Origin: Janthinobacterium sp. CG3 | GTDB taxonomy: Bacteria > Pseudomonadota > Gammaproteobacteria > Burkholderiales > Burkholderiaceae_D | DNA length: 64,000 nt | Reading direction: 5' to 3' | Assembly: GCF_000344615.1 (NCBI RefSeq) | Contig: NZ_KB467824.1 | Coordinates: 1,514,592 to 1,578,591 of the forward strand | Shown: positions 53,261-63,428 of the stretch, piece after piece | Layout: the number at the start of each line of letters is the position of its first letter | Position numbering within the stretch: position 1 is the first letter of the stretch | Notes under the pieces: generated by a model | The model's input: only the letters and a program-made list of their open reading frames with translations | Told to the model about the DNA's origin: nothing | Database searches by the model: none | Position numbers and translations under genes: made by a program

Positions 53261-54175
53261 TCACTCCATGTCGAAGCGCTTGCGCACCAGCGCGTCGCGG
53301 AAACGCTGGGCGGTCGGCGACAGCGAGCGGTCGGCGTGGCACAGCAGCGACACCTCGCGCTTGATCACCGGTTCGCTCAACGCCCGCGTGACCAGGCCCA
53401 GCGCCGTCGCCAGCCGCGTCACAGCGGTACTCATGATCGCGACGCCCAAGCCGGCCTCGACCATGCCGACCATCGTTAGCGGCAGGTATACCTCGTGCAG
53501 CCGGGTCAACACGATGCCCTCGCCGGCCAGCGCGCTGTCGAGCCGCTCCCGGATCGGGTTGCCCTGGCGCGGACCGATCAAGGGCAGGTCGGCGACGTCG
53601 CGCCAGCGCACTTGGCGCCGTTCGGCCAGCGCGTGGTCGGCGCGCATGACGACGACGAAGGGGTCGGCCGACAGCAGGTGCGCCGACAGGTCGAGCTTGC
53701 TGTCGGCCTCGGTGCCGATGCCGAAGTCGACCTCGCCGGAGCGCACCATCTTGGCCACCTCGTGCTCGGCGACGTCGTGCAACTCCACCGTCACGCCCGG
53801 GTACTCGATGGAAAACTGCTTGATGAAGCGCGGCAACATCAACGCCGCCTGCACCGACGACGCCGCGATCGACACCCTGCCCCGCCCCAGCGCCTTCAAT
53901 TCACTTGAATTGAAGATCACGCTGTCGATGTCGGACACCGCCTTTTTTATCAGTGGCAAGAGGTCGGCGCCGGCCTGCGTGATGCGCAGCAAGCGCGTGT
54001 GGCGGTCGAACAGGCGCAGGCCCAGGTTGGCCTCCAACTCGTTGACCAGCGTGCTCACCGACGACTGCGACAACTCAAGCTTGTCGGCCGCGCGCGTGAA
54101 ATGCTGCTCGGTGGCGACGGCGATAAAGGCGCGCAACTGGCGCAGCGAGACGTTCATATTAGCCATCGGATTCAT
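53261..54175 (-). CDS. LysR-family transcriptional regulator
   Basis: 304 residues. Helix-turn-helix at about 8-66 (LRQLRAFIAVATEQHFTRAA; LELSQSSVSTLVNELEANLG), effector domain about 95-295 (RVSIAASSVQAALMLPRFI; VDFGIGTEADSKLDL). It is divergent from the molybdenum hydroxylase genes with a 138-base gap, the usual layout for a LysR activator of a catabolic operon. Start at 54175 or the ATG at 54157; both keep the DNA-binding domain. Confidence 0.92.
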   Translation of the reverse strand: MNPMANMNVSLRQLRAFIAVATEQHFTRAADKLELSQSSVSTLVNELEANLGLRLFDRHTRLLRITQAGADLLPLIKKAVSDIDSVIFNSSELKALGRGRVSIAASSVQAALMLPRFIKQFSIEYPGVTVELHDVAEHEVAKMVRSGEVDFGIGTEADSKLDLSAHLLSADPFVVVMRADHALAERRQVRWRDVADLPLIGPRQGNPIRERLDSALAGEGIVLTRLHEVYLPLTMVGMVEAGLGVAIMSTAVTRLATALGLVTRALSEPVIKREVSLLCHADRSLSPTAQRFRDALVRKRFDME

Positions 54176-54313
54176 CGCCTTTTACGATCAATAAATATGA
54201 TTGTAGTCATTTACTGATGGTTGGGAAAGCGACATTATCACCTTGCCGCGGCGATGGATGCCGGGCCGCCCCGACAGCCCCGCTGCCGTCCGCCGTTTCG
54301 ACAAGGAAGAACG

Positions 54314-55185
54314 ATGAGAAATTTTGACTATTTTGAGCCGACCACGCTCGACGAGGCCGTCGCCTTGCTGCGCAGTAACCAAGGCAGCGCCAGCGTGCTG
54401 GCCGGCGGCACCGACTTGCTGGTGCAGATGAAGGAGCATTTGCGGCATCCGGCGCAGGTGATCAACATCAAAAAGATCGCCGCCATGCACGGGCTGGAAT
54501 ACGCCGCGCCGGACGGGCTGCGCATCGGCGCGCTGGTCACCACGCGCGCCGTCGAGACCTCGGCCGTGGCGCGCCGTCACTACGCCGGCCTGTGCCGCGC
54601 CAGCACCGACTTCGCCTCGGTCCAGGTGCGCAACCGCGCCACCGTGGTCGGCAACGTCTGCCGCGCCTCGCCGTCGGCGGACACGCTGCCGCCGCTGATC
54701 GCCGACGCCGCCGTCCTGGGCATCCACGGACCGGACGGCGCGCGCACGGTGGCGCTGGAGGATTTCTTCACCGGCGCCGGCAAGACCGTGCTGGGATTCG
54801 ATGAAATCGCCACCCACGTTACGGTCCCGGCGCCGCCGCCGCACACCGGCAAGGTGTATATCAAACACGGCCGGCGTATCGCGATGGAATTGGCCACCGT
54901 CGGCGTGGCGGTGACGCTGACGCTGGAAGGCGGCGTCTGCAGCGCGGTGCGCATCGTGCTGGGCGCGGTCGCGGCCACGCCGCTGCGCGCCAGGCGGGCG
55001 GAAACCTTGCTGCTCGGCCAGCGCGTCGACGCCGCCCTGGTCGCCGCGGCGGCCGCGCAGGCGATGGCGGCGGCGCGCCCGATCAGCGACGTGCGCGCCA
55101 GCGCCGACTACCGCCGCCAGATGGTCGGCGTGCTGACCCGCCGCGCCCTGGAACAAGCACTCCAACAAGCACGGGAGAACACCCA

Positions 55186-55189
<4 letters not shown>
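54314..55189 (+). CDS. Molybdenum hydroxylase FAD-binding subunit (CoxM/xanthine dehydrogenase M type)
   Basis: 291 residues. FAD contacts are in [17 protein letters not shown] (about 32-48) and [19 protein letters not shown] (about 104-122); the C-terminal CO-dehydrogenase flavoprotein domain has [17 protein letters not shown]. It passes electrons from the Fe-S subunit to NAD or a quinone. ATG 54314 follows AAGGAAG; an upstream in-frame ATG lacks a site. It ends in an ATGA overlap with the next gene. Confidence 0.93.
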
Positions 55190-55670
<481 letters not shown>

Positions 55671-55674
<4 letters not shown>

Positions 55675-57953
55675 ACCACGCCATCATCGGCAAGAGTGTC
55701 ACACGCACCGATTTGCTGGGCAAGGTCACCGGCGAGGCGCGCTACGCCGGCGACATCGACCTGCCCGGCCTGCTATACGGCAAGATCAAGCGCAGCACGG
55801 TGGCGCACGCCAACATCAAGCGCATCGACACCAGCAAAGCGCTGGCGCTGCCCGGCGTGAAGGCGGTGCTCACGCATGCCAACGTGCCGCGCGTGTTGCA
55901 CGCCGGCTCACCGCATCCGCGCTCGGCGTCCGTCACCTGCGACCAGTACATCCTCGACGACAAGGTGCGTTACTGGGGCGAAGGCATCGCGGCCGTGGCC
56001 GCCGTGACGGAGGAGATCGCCGAGTTGGCGCTGGCGCTGATCGAGGTCGACTACGAGGAGCTGCCCGCCGTGTTCACGGTCGAGGCGGCGCAACTGCCCG
56101 ACGCGCCGACTATCCACCAAACCGGCCCCGGCGGCAACCTGGTGCTGGCCCCGGTCGCGTTCAGCCGCGGCGACGTCGCGCGCGGCTTCGCCGAGGCCGA
56201 CCTCATCATCGAGGGCGAGTACGAGGGTGGGCGGCCGACGCCGGCCTATATGGAACCGAACGTCTGCGCCTGCCGCTGGGACGGCAACGGCAACCTGACG
56301 GTGTGGATCTCGACCCAGACCGCCTTCATGGTGCGCGGCATCATGGCCGAGGTGCTGGGGCTGCCGCTGCACAAGGTGCGGGTGCTGGTCGACCATATGG
56401 GTGGCGGCTTCGGCGCCAAACAGGACCTGTTCCAGCACGAATTCCTGTGCGCGCTGCTGGCCAGGGAAACCCGGCGGCCGGTGCGCATGGAATACAGCCG
56501 CGAGGAAACCTTCGTCGGCGGCCGCTCGCGCCACCCGGCCAAGATTTGGCTCAAGCAAGGTTTCCGCAAGGACGGCACGCTGACGGCGCGCCAGGCCCGC
56601 GTGGTGTTCAACTCCGGCGCGTACGGCTCGCACGGGCCGGGCGTGACCATCGTCGGCACCTCGGCGCTGCTGTCGCTGTACCGCTGCGAGCACATCCAGC
56701 TGGAGGGGCGCTGCGTCTACACCAACAGCCCGATCGCCGGCGCCTTCCGCGGCTACGGCGTGGTGCAAACCTACTACGCGCTCGACATCCAGATGGACGA
56801 GGCGGCCGCCAGGCTGGGCATCGACCCGGTCGAGCTGAAACTGAAGAACGCGGTGCGCGAGGGCGATATCGCGCCGTCCAACCACGCGCTGATCGGCCAC
56901 GGGCTGGAGGACTGCATCAAGCGGGGCCGCGAGCTCAGCGGCTGGGACGCGCGACGCCGACAGGCGCGCCCGCCAACCGGAGCGCTGCGCAGCGGCTGGG
57001 GCTTGGGCTGCGAAATGCACGGCAGCAGCGCCTATCCCGGCATCCAGGAGCAAGGCAACGCCATCGTCAAAATGAACGAGGACGGCACCGTGGTGCTGCT
57101 CACCGGCACCGCCGGCCTGGGCACCGGCGCCCACACGGCGCTGGCGCAGATCGTCGCCGAGGAGCTGGGCGTGGCGTTCGACGACGTCTCGGTGGTGCAC
57201 GGCGACACCGACGTGGTGCCGTGGGACATAGGCGCGTTCGCCAGCCACACCACCTATATGGGCGGGCGCGCCGCGCAGATGGCGGCGACCGAGGTCAAGC
57301 GGCAACTGCTGGCGCGCGCGGCGCGGCAGCTCGACGTCGCGCCGGAGGAACTGGAACTGGGCCAGGGCGCCATCACCGTGCGCGGCGACGGCATGCGCGG
57401 CATGACGGTGTGCCAGGCGGTGATGGCGCGCAAGGGCGTTCCGGCCGCGCAGCTGGTCGGCACCGCCACCTACCACCCGACCAAGTCGTATTCGTTCGCG
57501 GCCCACTACGTCGAGGTCCAGGTCGACATTGAAACCGGTTACATCACCGTCAGCCAGGTCATTCCGGTGCATGAAATCGGCAAGGTGATCCATCCGGTCG
57601 GCGCCGCCGGCCAGATCGAGGGCGGCATTCAGCAAGGCATCGGCCACACGCTGTACGAGGATTACCAGATCGACCTGCGCACCGGGCGCTCGCTCAACGC
57701 CAACTTTGTCGACTACAAGATGCCGCTGTCGATGGACATGCCGCCTATCCACACGGTGATTCTGGAAACCGCGCCCGATCCGGGCGGGCCGTTCGGCGCC
57801 AAGGGCGTCGGTGAAGACCCGATCGTGGCCATCGGGCCGGCCATCGCCAACGCCGTGTACGACGCCATCGGCGTGCGCTTTCGCCACTATCCGATCAAAC
57901 CGGAGCAGGTGTTGCAGGCGCTGGCGCGGCAAGCCGGTACGCCGACGGTCTAG
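55671..57953 (+). CDS. Molybdenum hydroxylase molybdopterin-binding subunit (xanthine dehydrogenase family)
   Basis: 760 residues. [19 protein letters not shown] is the cofactor loop, [20 protein letters not shown] the substrate-side loop, and [20 protein letters not shown] holds the catalytic glutamate. The AFRGYG loop is of the xanthine dehydrogenase/hydroxybenzoyl-CoA reductase sort and lacks the CO dehydrogenase Cys loop (A-Y-R-C-S-F-R), so it is not a CO dehydrogenase. Substrate is probably an N-heterocycle or other aromatic compound. ATG overlaps the stop of the 2Fe-2S gene. Confidence 0.93.
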
Positions 57954-57984
57954 CGGCGTTGCCGGGAAAATTTTTTGCGGACCA

Positions 57985-58003
57985 GACGGCACGCGTTGCC
58001 GTC
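57985..58003. terminator. Weak hairpin between convergent catabolic genes
   Basis: GACGGCA (57985-57991) and TGCCGTC (57997-58003) around CGCGT, in the 248-base gap between the hydroxylase and UbiD genes, which converge. No T-run is placed for a standard terminator in either direction. Confidence 0.3.
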
Positions 58004-58201
58004 CGGTTAACGCCCTGATAGCGCCCGAGTGAGCCGTTGTTACGTACAGCGACCTCATATTCCGCTTATCGTACAACATGCGGAAGCGGATTTCGCCCGC
58101 AACGGCTACAAAAGCCAGGTACCTGAGCCGTCTTGAAAACGTCAACTGTTGGCGCTGACCGTCGACCTGGCCGGGGAGCAAGGGCGGTCGGCGCCGCCTG
58201 G

Positions 58202-59584
58202 CTAGGCGTGCACGCGCGCCAGGATTTGCGCGGCGCGCGCCATGGCGTCGTGGTCCAGCGTCGCGCGCACGCCGTCGAAGTCGGGGCCGCGCGTGGCGTC
58301 CAGGCCCATGCGCGAGGTGGTGCCGACCCCCGACGCCGACGGGTCCAGCGCGCTGCCCGGCAAGCCGTCGACGATGACGACGTCGCGGTGCGGTTGCAAA
58401 TGCGTCGCCAGCGCCCACAGCACTTCCTCGTCGCGCGTGATGTCGACGTCGGCGTCGACCGCCACCACCGTTTTCAGGTACGGGTCCCAGCCCAGCAGGC
58501 CGAGCATGATCTGGCGCGCCTCGCCGGCGCGCGTTTGCCGCACCGCGACGTAGGCGTGGAAGTGCGTGCCCGAACTCGGATAATGCACCGCCGTCACGCC
58601 GGGGAAGCGCTCGCGCAGTTTTTCGACCATTTCGGACTCGCGCGGAATCCGGCCCAGGTTCAAGTGCTCGGCCGAATTGCCGCCAACGACGTCGACCAGG
58701 ATCGCGTCGCGCCGGCGCAGCACCGACTCCACCCGCAGCAGGTTGTTGGTGGAGCGGTCGGACGAATAGCCGGTGAACTCGCCGAACGGCCCCTCCTCGA
58801 CTCGCGCCTCGGGGTCGATCACGCCCTCCAGCACGAACTCGGCCGAGGCCGGCACCGCGATGCCGTATTTCGGCGTGCGCACCACCTCCAGCGGCGCGCC
58901 GAACAGGCCGCCGGCGACGTGGCGCTCGTCGACGCCGAACGGCAGCCGCGCCGCGCCGGCCAGCATGAACAGCGGATGGGCGCCGATCACCATCGCCACC
59001 GGCATCGGCCGGCGCCGCTCGATGGCGATCTGCAGCAGGCGCCACAAATGCCCGCGCGAATGCAGGCTGGTGGCGATCTCGGTCGACGAGTGCAGCATCG
59101 AGCGGTGGTAACTCATATTGCCGGCGCCGCTGTCCGGGTGTTCGGCGACGATGATGGCGTTGGTAATGTACGGCCCGCGATCCGAGCCGAAGTGCTGGAT
59201 GATCGGCAGCGTGCGCAGGTCGATGCCGCTGTCCTCGACGCGGTCGAGCAGCGCGCCGCTGGCGACCTGCCGCGGCGGCAGCAGGCGGCGCGCGCGCGCC
59301 TGGTATTCGGCGTGGATCTGCGCCGGCTCGACGCCGAGCATGCGCGCGACCCGTTGGCGCGAGGCGAACACGTTGGTGACCAGCTTGGCGCCGAGGTCGC
59401 GCACCCGCTCGCACACCAGCATCGGATGGCGGCCGCCCGCGGCCAGCTGCCACACCAGCGCGGTGGCGTCCTGGTTGGCGCTGATTTCCTCGCGCACCGT
59501 CAGCACGTCGTCCGGGTAGCGGTCGCGGTAGCTGGCTAAAAATTCGTGAAAGTCTTGCTGGGCTGGCGCCTGGATCGAAGTCAT
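58202..59584 (-). CDS. UbiD-family prenyl-FMN-dependent decarboxylase
   Basis: 460 residues. VEEGPFGEFTGYSSDRSTNN contains the conserved Glu/Arg region, with NMSYHRSMLHSS, RSRGHLW-like LHSRGHLWRLL and VDADVDITRDEEVLWALATH. UbiD enzymes add or remove a carboxyl group on aromatic, heteroaromatic or alpha,beta-unsaturated acids and need prenylated FMN made by UbiX, which is not encoded here. The gene is the last of the leftward series and follows the first amidohydrolase by 94 bases. Confidence 0.9.
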   Translation of the reverse strand: MTSIQAPAQQDFHEFLASYRDRYPDDVLTVREEISANQDATALVWQLAAGGRHPMLVCERVRDLGAKLVTNVFASRQRVARMLGVEPAQIHAEYQARARRLLPPRQVASGALLDRVEDSGIDLRTLPIIQHFGSDRGPYITNAIIVAEHPDSGAGNMSYHRSMLHSSTEIATSLHSRGHLWRLLQIAIERRRPMPVAMVIGAHPLFMLAGAARLPFGVDERHVAGGLFGAPLEVVRTPKYGIAVPASAEFVLEGVIDPEARVEEGPFGEFTGYSSDRSTNNLLRVESVLRRRDAILVDVVGGNSAEHLNLGRIPRESEMVEKLRERFPGVTAVHYPSSGTHFHAYVAVRQTRAGEARQIMLGLLGWDPYLKTVVAVDADVDITRDEEVLWALATHLQPHRDVVIVDGLPGSALDPSASGVGTTSRMGLDATRGPDFDGVRATLDHDAMARAAQILARVHA

Positions 59585-59678
59585 GTCGGCTCTCTTTCGG
59601 GTTCTTTCCGCTGGGGTGCGGCGGCGCCCGGGACCAGCCCGCGCGCCGCCGCTCTTGCTCTACGACGCTTGCGCCGCC

Positions 59679-60593
59679 CTACTTCACACCCGCGTAGGTG
59701 TCGCTCAGGCGGGCCTGCGCGTCCTCCAGGTCGCGCGGCGGCGGCGTGGTCTTGATGCCCACCAGGCGCGCGATATTGTTGCCCATATAGTCTTCCAGGC
59801 CGTCCTCGTCGAGGCCCATGCCCTGCGGCGCGGGCGAGCACAGCACTTCGAGTTCGCGCAACCACATGCCCGGCTCGTTCGGCGGCGTATCGGTGCCGAA
59901 AACGATCTTGCTGCGCGGCAGTTGCTTGGCAAACTCGACGATGCGCGACTGGAAGCACCAACCCGACTCGCATACCACGTTCGGCGTGTCCATCGCCATC
60001 CAGAACGCTTCGAACGAGTAGTTGCCGCCGGTCTGGATGCCGAAGTGGCCGATGATGAAGTTCACCATCGGAAACTCGCGGATGATCGGGTAGAACTGCG
60101 TCGGGATCGTGTACGGGCCGTCGCCGGTGTGGATCAGCACGACGATGTTGTACTTGGCGCAAACCTTCATCGCCGGGCGCAGCCAGTCCAGCGCGCGGTC
60201 CGGCCGGTAGCCGTGCATGTTGGCGTGCAGCTTGAGCATCTTGAAACCGTATTCCTTGATGTGGAATTCGAGTTCCAGCGCGCCCTCCTCCGGGCCCCAG
60301 CGCGGGTTGAAGGTGAAGTTGCCGATGAAGCGGTCGGGATATTTCTGGCACAGCTCGGCGATGTAGGCCATATAGTCGCGGATGCCGTCGCGGCCGCGGC
60401 GGTTGCCGTCGCGGTAGCCGGTGTTGCCCGGTGGCGGCTGGATGAAGCCCATGTCGATGCGGCGCGGTTTGCCGTTGATCATGTAGGGGCCGTCCATCAT
60501 TTTGAGCATGCGCTCGCCGTTGAACGGTTCGCCGGTGTGGCGCCACGCTTCGTCGACCAGGTTGGTTGGGTGCAGATGGGTATCGATAATCAT
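59679..60593 (-). CDS. Amidohydrolase 2-family metal-dependent hydrolase or decarboxylase
   Basis: 304 residues, TIM barrel. Metal residues are complete: HxH in MIIDTHLHPTNLV, His in LHANMHGYRP, VLIHTGDGP and IIGHFGIQTGG, and Asp in VFGTDTPPNEPG. Family members include aromatic decarboxylases (ACMSD, gamma-resorcylate type) and hydrolases such as 4-oxalomesaconate hydratase. It shares high identity with the gene upstream (60640-61554), so they arose by tandem duplication. ATG 60593 has TTTGGAG six bases upstream. Confidence 0.88.
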   Translation of the reverse strand: MIIDTHLHPTNLVDEAWRHTGEPFNGERMLKMMDGPYMINGKPRRIDMGFIQPPPGNTGYRDGNRRGRDGIRDYMAYIAELCQKYPDRFIGNFTFNPRWGPEEGALELEFHIKEYGFKMLKLHANMHGYRPDRALDWLRPAMKVCAKYNIVVLIHTGDGPYTIPTQFYPIIREFPMVNFIIGHFGIQTGGNYSFEAFWMAMDTPNVVCESGWCFQSRIVEFAKQLPRSKIVFGTDTPPNEPGMWLRELEVLCSPAPQGMGLDEDGLEDYMGNNIARLVGIKTTPPPRDLEDAQARLSDTYAGVK

Positions 60594-60639
60594 GTGAAAC
60601 TCCAAATCGGATGGATCAAATCAAGGAATAGGCGGCGCG

Positions 60640-61554
60640 CTAGCGCCGGTTGCTCTCGCCCAGGCGCGCCCGGGCCTCGTCGAGCGAGCGCGGCGGCGGG
60701 CTCGGCGTCAGGCCGACCATCCGGGCCAGGTTGTTGCCCAGGTAATCCTCCAGCGTGTCCTCGTCCAGGTTCAGGCCCTGCGGCGGTTCGAAGCACAGCA
60801 CTTCGAGCAGGCGCAACCACATGCCCGGCTCGTTCGGCGGCGTGTCGGAACCGAACAGGATCTTGTGCGTCGGCAGGACCTTGGAAAATTCGACGATGCG
60901 CGACTGCAGGCACCAGCTCGACTCGCAATACACGTTGGGCAAGTCCATCGCCATCTGGAACGGCTCGAAGCAATACACGCCGCCGGTCTGCACGCCGAAG
61001 TGGGCCATGATGAAATTGACGGAAGGGAATTCCTTGATCATCGGCACCCATTCGGTCGGAATACTGTACGGGCCGTCGCCGGTGTGCAGCTTGACCAGCA
61101 GGCCCAGCTCGGCGCATTTTTTCAACGCCGGACGCAGCCAGTCGAGCGCCCGGTCGGGCCGGTAGGCGTGCATATTGGCCTGGAACTGGACCATCTTGAA
61201 GCCGAGTTCCTTGGCGTAATACTCGATCGCCTCGACGCCGTTCTCCACGCCGCAGCGCGGATTGTAGACGAAGCAGCCGATCAGGCGGTCCGGGTAGGTC
61301 TTCACCATCTCGACGGTGTAGGCCATGTAGGCGTCGATCGACTCGCGCCCGGTCAGCTCGCCGTCGGTCCAGGTGTAGATGGTGTTACCTTGCGGCGGCT
61401 GGATGAAGGCCTTGTCGATCCGGCGCGGCTTGCCGTTGACCATGTACGGGCCGTCCATCATCTGGATCAGGCGTTCGCCGGTGAACGGTTCGCCGTCGTG
61501 GCGCCAAGCGAGATCGACCAGGTTGGTGGGATAACAACTGGTGTCGACAATCAT
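60640..61554 (-). CDS. Amidohydrolase 2-family paralogue lacking the HxH metal motif
   Basis: 304 residues, same length and order as the gene downstream. Later ligand positions remain (QANMHAYRP, KLHTGDGPYSIP, IMAHFGVQTGG, LFGSDTPPNEPG), but the beta-1 HxH is replaced: MIVDTSCYPTNLV instead of MIIDTHLHPTNLV. It may bind one metal differently, act as a partner of its paralogue, or have lost activity. The codons are AGT-TGT-TAT at 61537-61545, no frameshift. ATG 61554 follows GAGGAG by 8 bases. Confidence 0.88.
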   Translation of the reverse strand: MIVDTSCYPTNLVDLAWRHDGEPFTGERLIQMMDGPYMVNGKPRRIDKAFIQPPQGNTIYTWTDGELTGRESIDAYMAYTVEMVKTYPDRLIGCFVYNPRCGVENGVEAIEYYAKELGFKMVQFQANMHAYRPDRALDWLRPALKKCAELGLLVKLHTGDGPYSIPTEWVPMIKEFPSVNFIMAHFGVQTGGVYCFEPFQMAMDLPNVYCESSWCLQSRIVEFSKVLPTHKILFGSDTPPNEPGMWLRLLEVLCFEPPQGLNLDEDTLEDYLGNNLARMVGLTPSPPPRSLDEARARLGESNRR

Positions 61555-61756
61555 GGGGGTGCTCCTCACAATACTTCAGGTTGGGATGACGCGCGCCTCA
61601 AACCGAGATGCACGCTCTACTTTCCGAAGGACTGTCAGGGGCGCTCTGAAAAACAGACGAGCTGCCACTGACGAACCCTCCGCCAGTGAGCAATCTCCTG
61701 TCGAACCGTGGCGCTTGCGCGGCCGCGTATCAACTGAACGCTTCTACCCACTTAAC

Positions 61757-61804
61757 ACTGCTACTGCTACTGCTACTGCTACTGCTACTGCTACTGCTAC
61801 TGCT
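61757..61804. repeat. Hexanucleotide repeat (ACTGCT)8
   Basis: Eight perfect ACTGCT units plus one imperfect ACCGCT (61805-61810), in the 366-base gap (61555-61920) between the 8-oxoguanine deaminase-like and amidohydrolase genes. It lies about 200 bases upstream of the leftward amidohydrolase start. A short frame over it encodes mostly leucine and is not taken as a gene. Nothing else is recognised in the gap. Confidence 0.95.
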
Positions 61805-61920
61805 ACCGCTATTTATACCGACTGGCGAATCACCGTGTCAATCGGCAATAAACAAGGAAATCAATATATCGGAATCGCAATGAATGGCCCGGCGTCGCCG
61901 AGGCGCCGCGCCGGACCGCC

Positions 61921-63339
61921 TCACGCCGCGCGCATCAGGCGCAGCACGTCGGCGTTGGCCTCGGCCCGCAAGCGCGCCATGTCCAGGCCCGGTATGGCGT
62001 CTTCCTCGACCACCACGCGCCCGTCCACCAGCAGCCAGCGCAGGCGCGGCCGGCCGGCGCAGACCACCGGGCCGATGGCCATGTCGTGCAGGCCGAAGTA
62101 GCGCGGCGTGTCGAGGTCGTACACCGCCAGGTCGGCGGCCTGGCCGACCTCGAGCGTGCCAACGCCGTCGAAGCCGAGCACGCGCGCGCCCCCGGCCGTG
62201 GCCCAGCGCACCACTTGCTCGACCGAGACCCGGTCGGCGCCGGCCTCGCCCCCGCCTTCAAGCTTGGGGCGGGTCGCGGCGCCGGCGTGGGCGCGGTGCA
62301 TCAGCCAGCAGAAATGCACCTCGCTGAGCATGTCGGCGGCCTCGTTCGAGGCGGCGCCGTCGACCCCGATCGAGACCGCCCCTCCCAGCAAGTCGAGGTC
62401 CGGCGCGCGCGCCACGCCGTCGGCCAGGCGCGCGTTGCTTTGCGGACAGTGCGCCATGCCGGTGCCGGAGCTGCCCAGCAGTCGCAGCTCGCCGTCGCTC
62501 AGGTGGGTCAGGTGGGCCAGCGAGACGTCCGGGCCTAGCCATTCGTGCTCGGCCAAATACTCGATCGGCAGGCAGCCGTAGGCGGAGCGGCAATGTTCAA
62601 TGACGGCGACGCTCTCCGACATGTGCGTGTGCAGGGGAATGTCCATGCCGCGGGCGGCGCGGGCGATCAAGGTCAGCTCCTCCCGGCGCACCGAGACGTT
62701 GGCGGTGGTCGGCGCCATCGATACCCGCGTGCGCGGCCGCGGCCCGCGCTGGTGGAAGCGCGCCGCGGTGCGTTCGACGCCCGCCAGCATGCCGTCCAGC
62801 GTTTCCGGCTCCAGCGAATGCCTGTCGTTCGCCTCGAGCTTGCGCGCGACGGTGGCGCCGCCGCGTTGCAGCATGAAACGCGCGCCAAGCTTGTCGGCCT
62901 CGTCAAACAGCGCCGCCGAGGCGTCGTAAGACATGCCCGGGTAATACAGATAGTGGTGGTCGGCGATCGTGGTGCAGCCCGACAGCATCAGCTCGACAAT
63001 GCCGATGCGCGCCGCCAGCCGCAGCCGTTCCTCGTTGAACATGCGCCGGTAGCTGAACGGCACCGCCTGCAACCACGGGCTGAGCGTCAGGTTGATACCG
63101 GCCGGCACGCCTTTCAACAACGATTGGAACAAATGGTGGTGCGTGTTCACCCAGCCCGGGTAGATCACGCAATCGCGCGCGTCGAGCACGCGTTCGCCCG
63201 GCAACGCCGGCAAGGCCTTGCCCATCTGCGTGATGACGCCGTCGGCGACGCGCACATCGCTTGCCGGGCTGCGCGCGGCGTCGCCGCGCAAGCCGGTCAG
63301 GACGCTGTGGGCGTTCTTGATCAAGATATTGTTTGCCAT
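61921..63339 (-). CDS. 8-oxoguanine deaminase-like amidohydrolase (COG0402)
   Basis: 472 residues. Metal motif VNTHHHLFQSLLKGVP (HxH), His in PLHTHMSES and HLTHLSDGE, Asp in SIGVDGAASNEAADML, and AHCPQSNARLADGV are as in 8-oxoguanine deaminase and the related TrzN/AtzB enzymes. It would hydrolyse an amino group from a purine or triazine ring. The BMP binding protein gene 89 bases upstream supports a purine-like substrate. Members of the family differ greatly in substrate, so the exact activity is uncertain. Confidence 0.85.
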   Translation of the reverse strand: MANNILIKNAHSVLTGLRGDAARSPASDVRVADGVITQMGKALPALPGERVLDARDCVIYPGWVNTHHHLFQSLLKGVPAGINLTLSPWLQAVPFSYRRMFNEERLRLAARIGIVELMLSGCTTIADHHYLYYPGMSYDASAALFDEADKLGARFMLQRGGATVARKLEANDRHSLEPETLDGMLAGVERTAARFHQRGPRPRTRVSMAPTTANVSVRREELTLIARAARGMDIPLHTHMSESVAVIEHCRSAYGCLPIEYLAEHEWLGPDVSLAHLTHLSDGELRLLGSSGTGMAHCPQSNARLADGVARAPDLDLLGGAVSIGVDGAASNEAADMLSEVHFCWLMHRAHAGAATRPKLEGGGEAGADRVSVEQVVRWATAGGARVLGFDGVGTLEVGQAADLAVYDLDTPRYFGLHDMAIGPVVCAGRPRLRWLLVDGRVVVEEDAIPGLDMARLRAEANADVLRLMRAA

Positions 63340-63428
63340 GTCCTAGTTACCCTATACAAATTCAATCGGATTGCGGGCGCCGCCGGCGCGCGCCAGTGGC
63401 CGCGCGCGCCGGCCCCGCAGCGCAGCCG

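Noticed and set aside
53029..53342. Genomic island integration at tRNA-Val
   Set aside because: No integrase and no second copy of the tRNA 3' end were found within the window, so only a possible boundary is reported.
55908..59453. A minus-strand open frame of about 1180 codons across the hydroxylase and UbiD genes
   Set aside because: It is antisense to well-supported enzymes, has arginine/alanine-rich sequence and no domain; long antisense frames are normal at this GC content.
61686..61883. 65-codon frame with a run of about 16 leucines over the hexanucleotide repeat
   Set aside because: The leucines come from the repeat itself, there is no ribosome site before the GTG, and other frames across the repeat are equally open.
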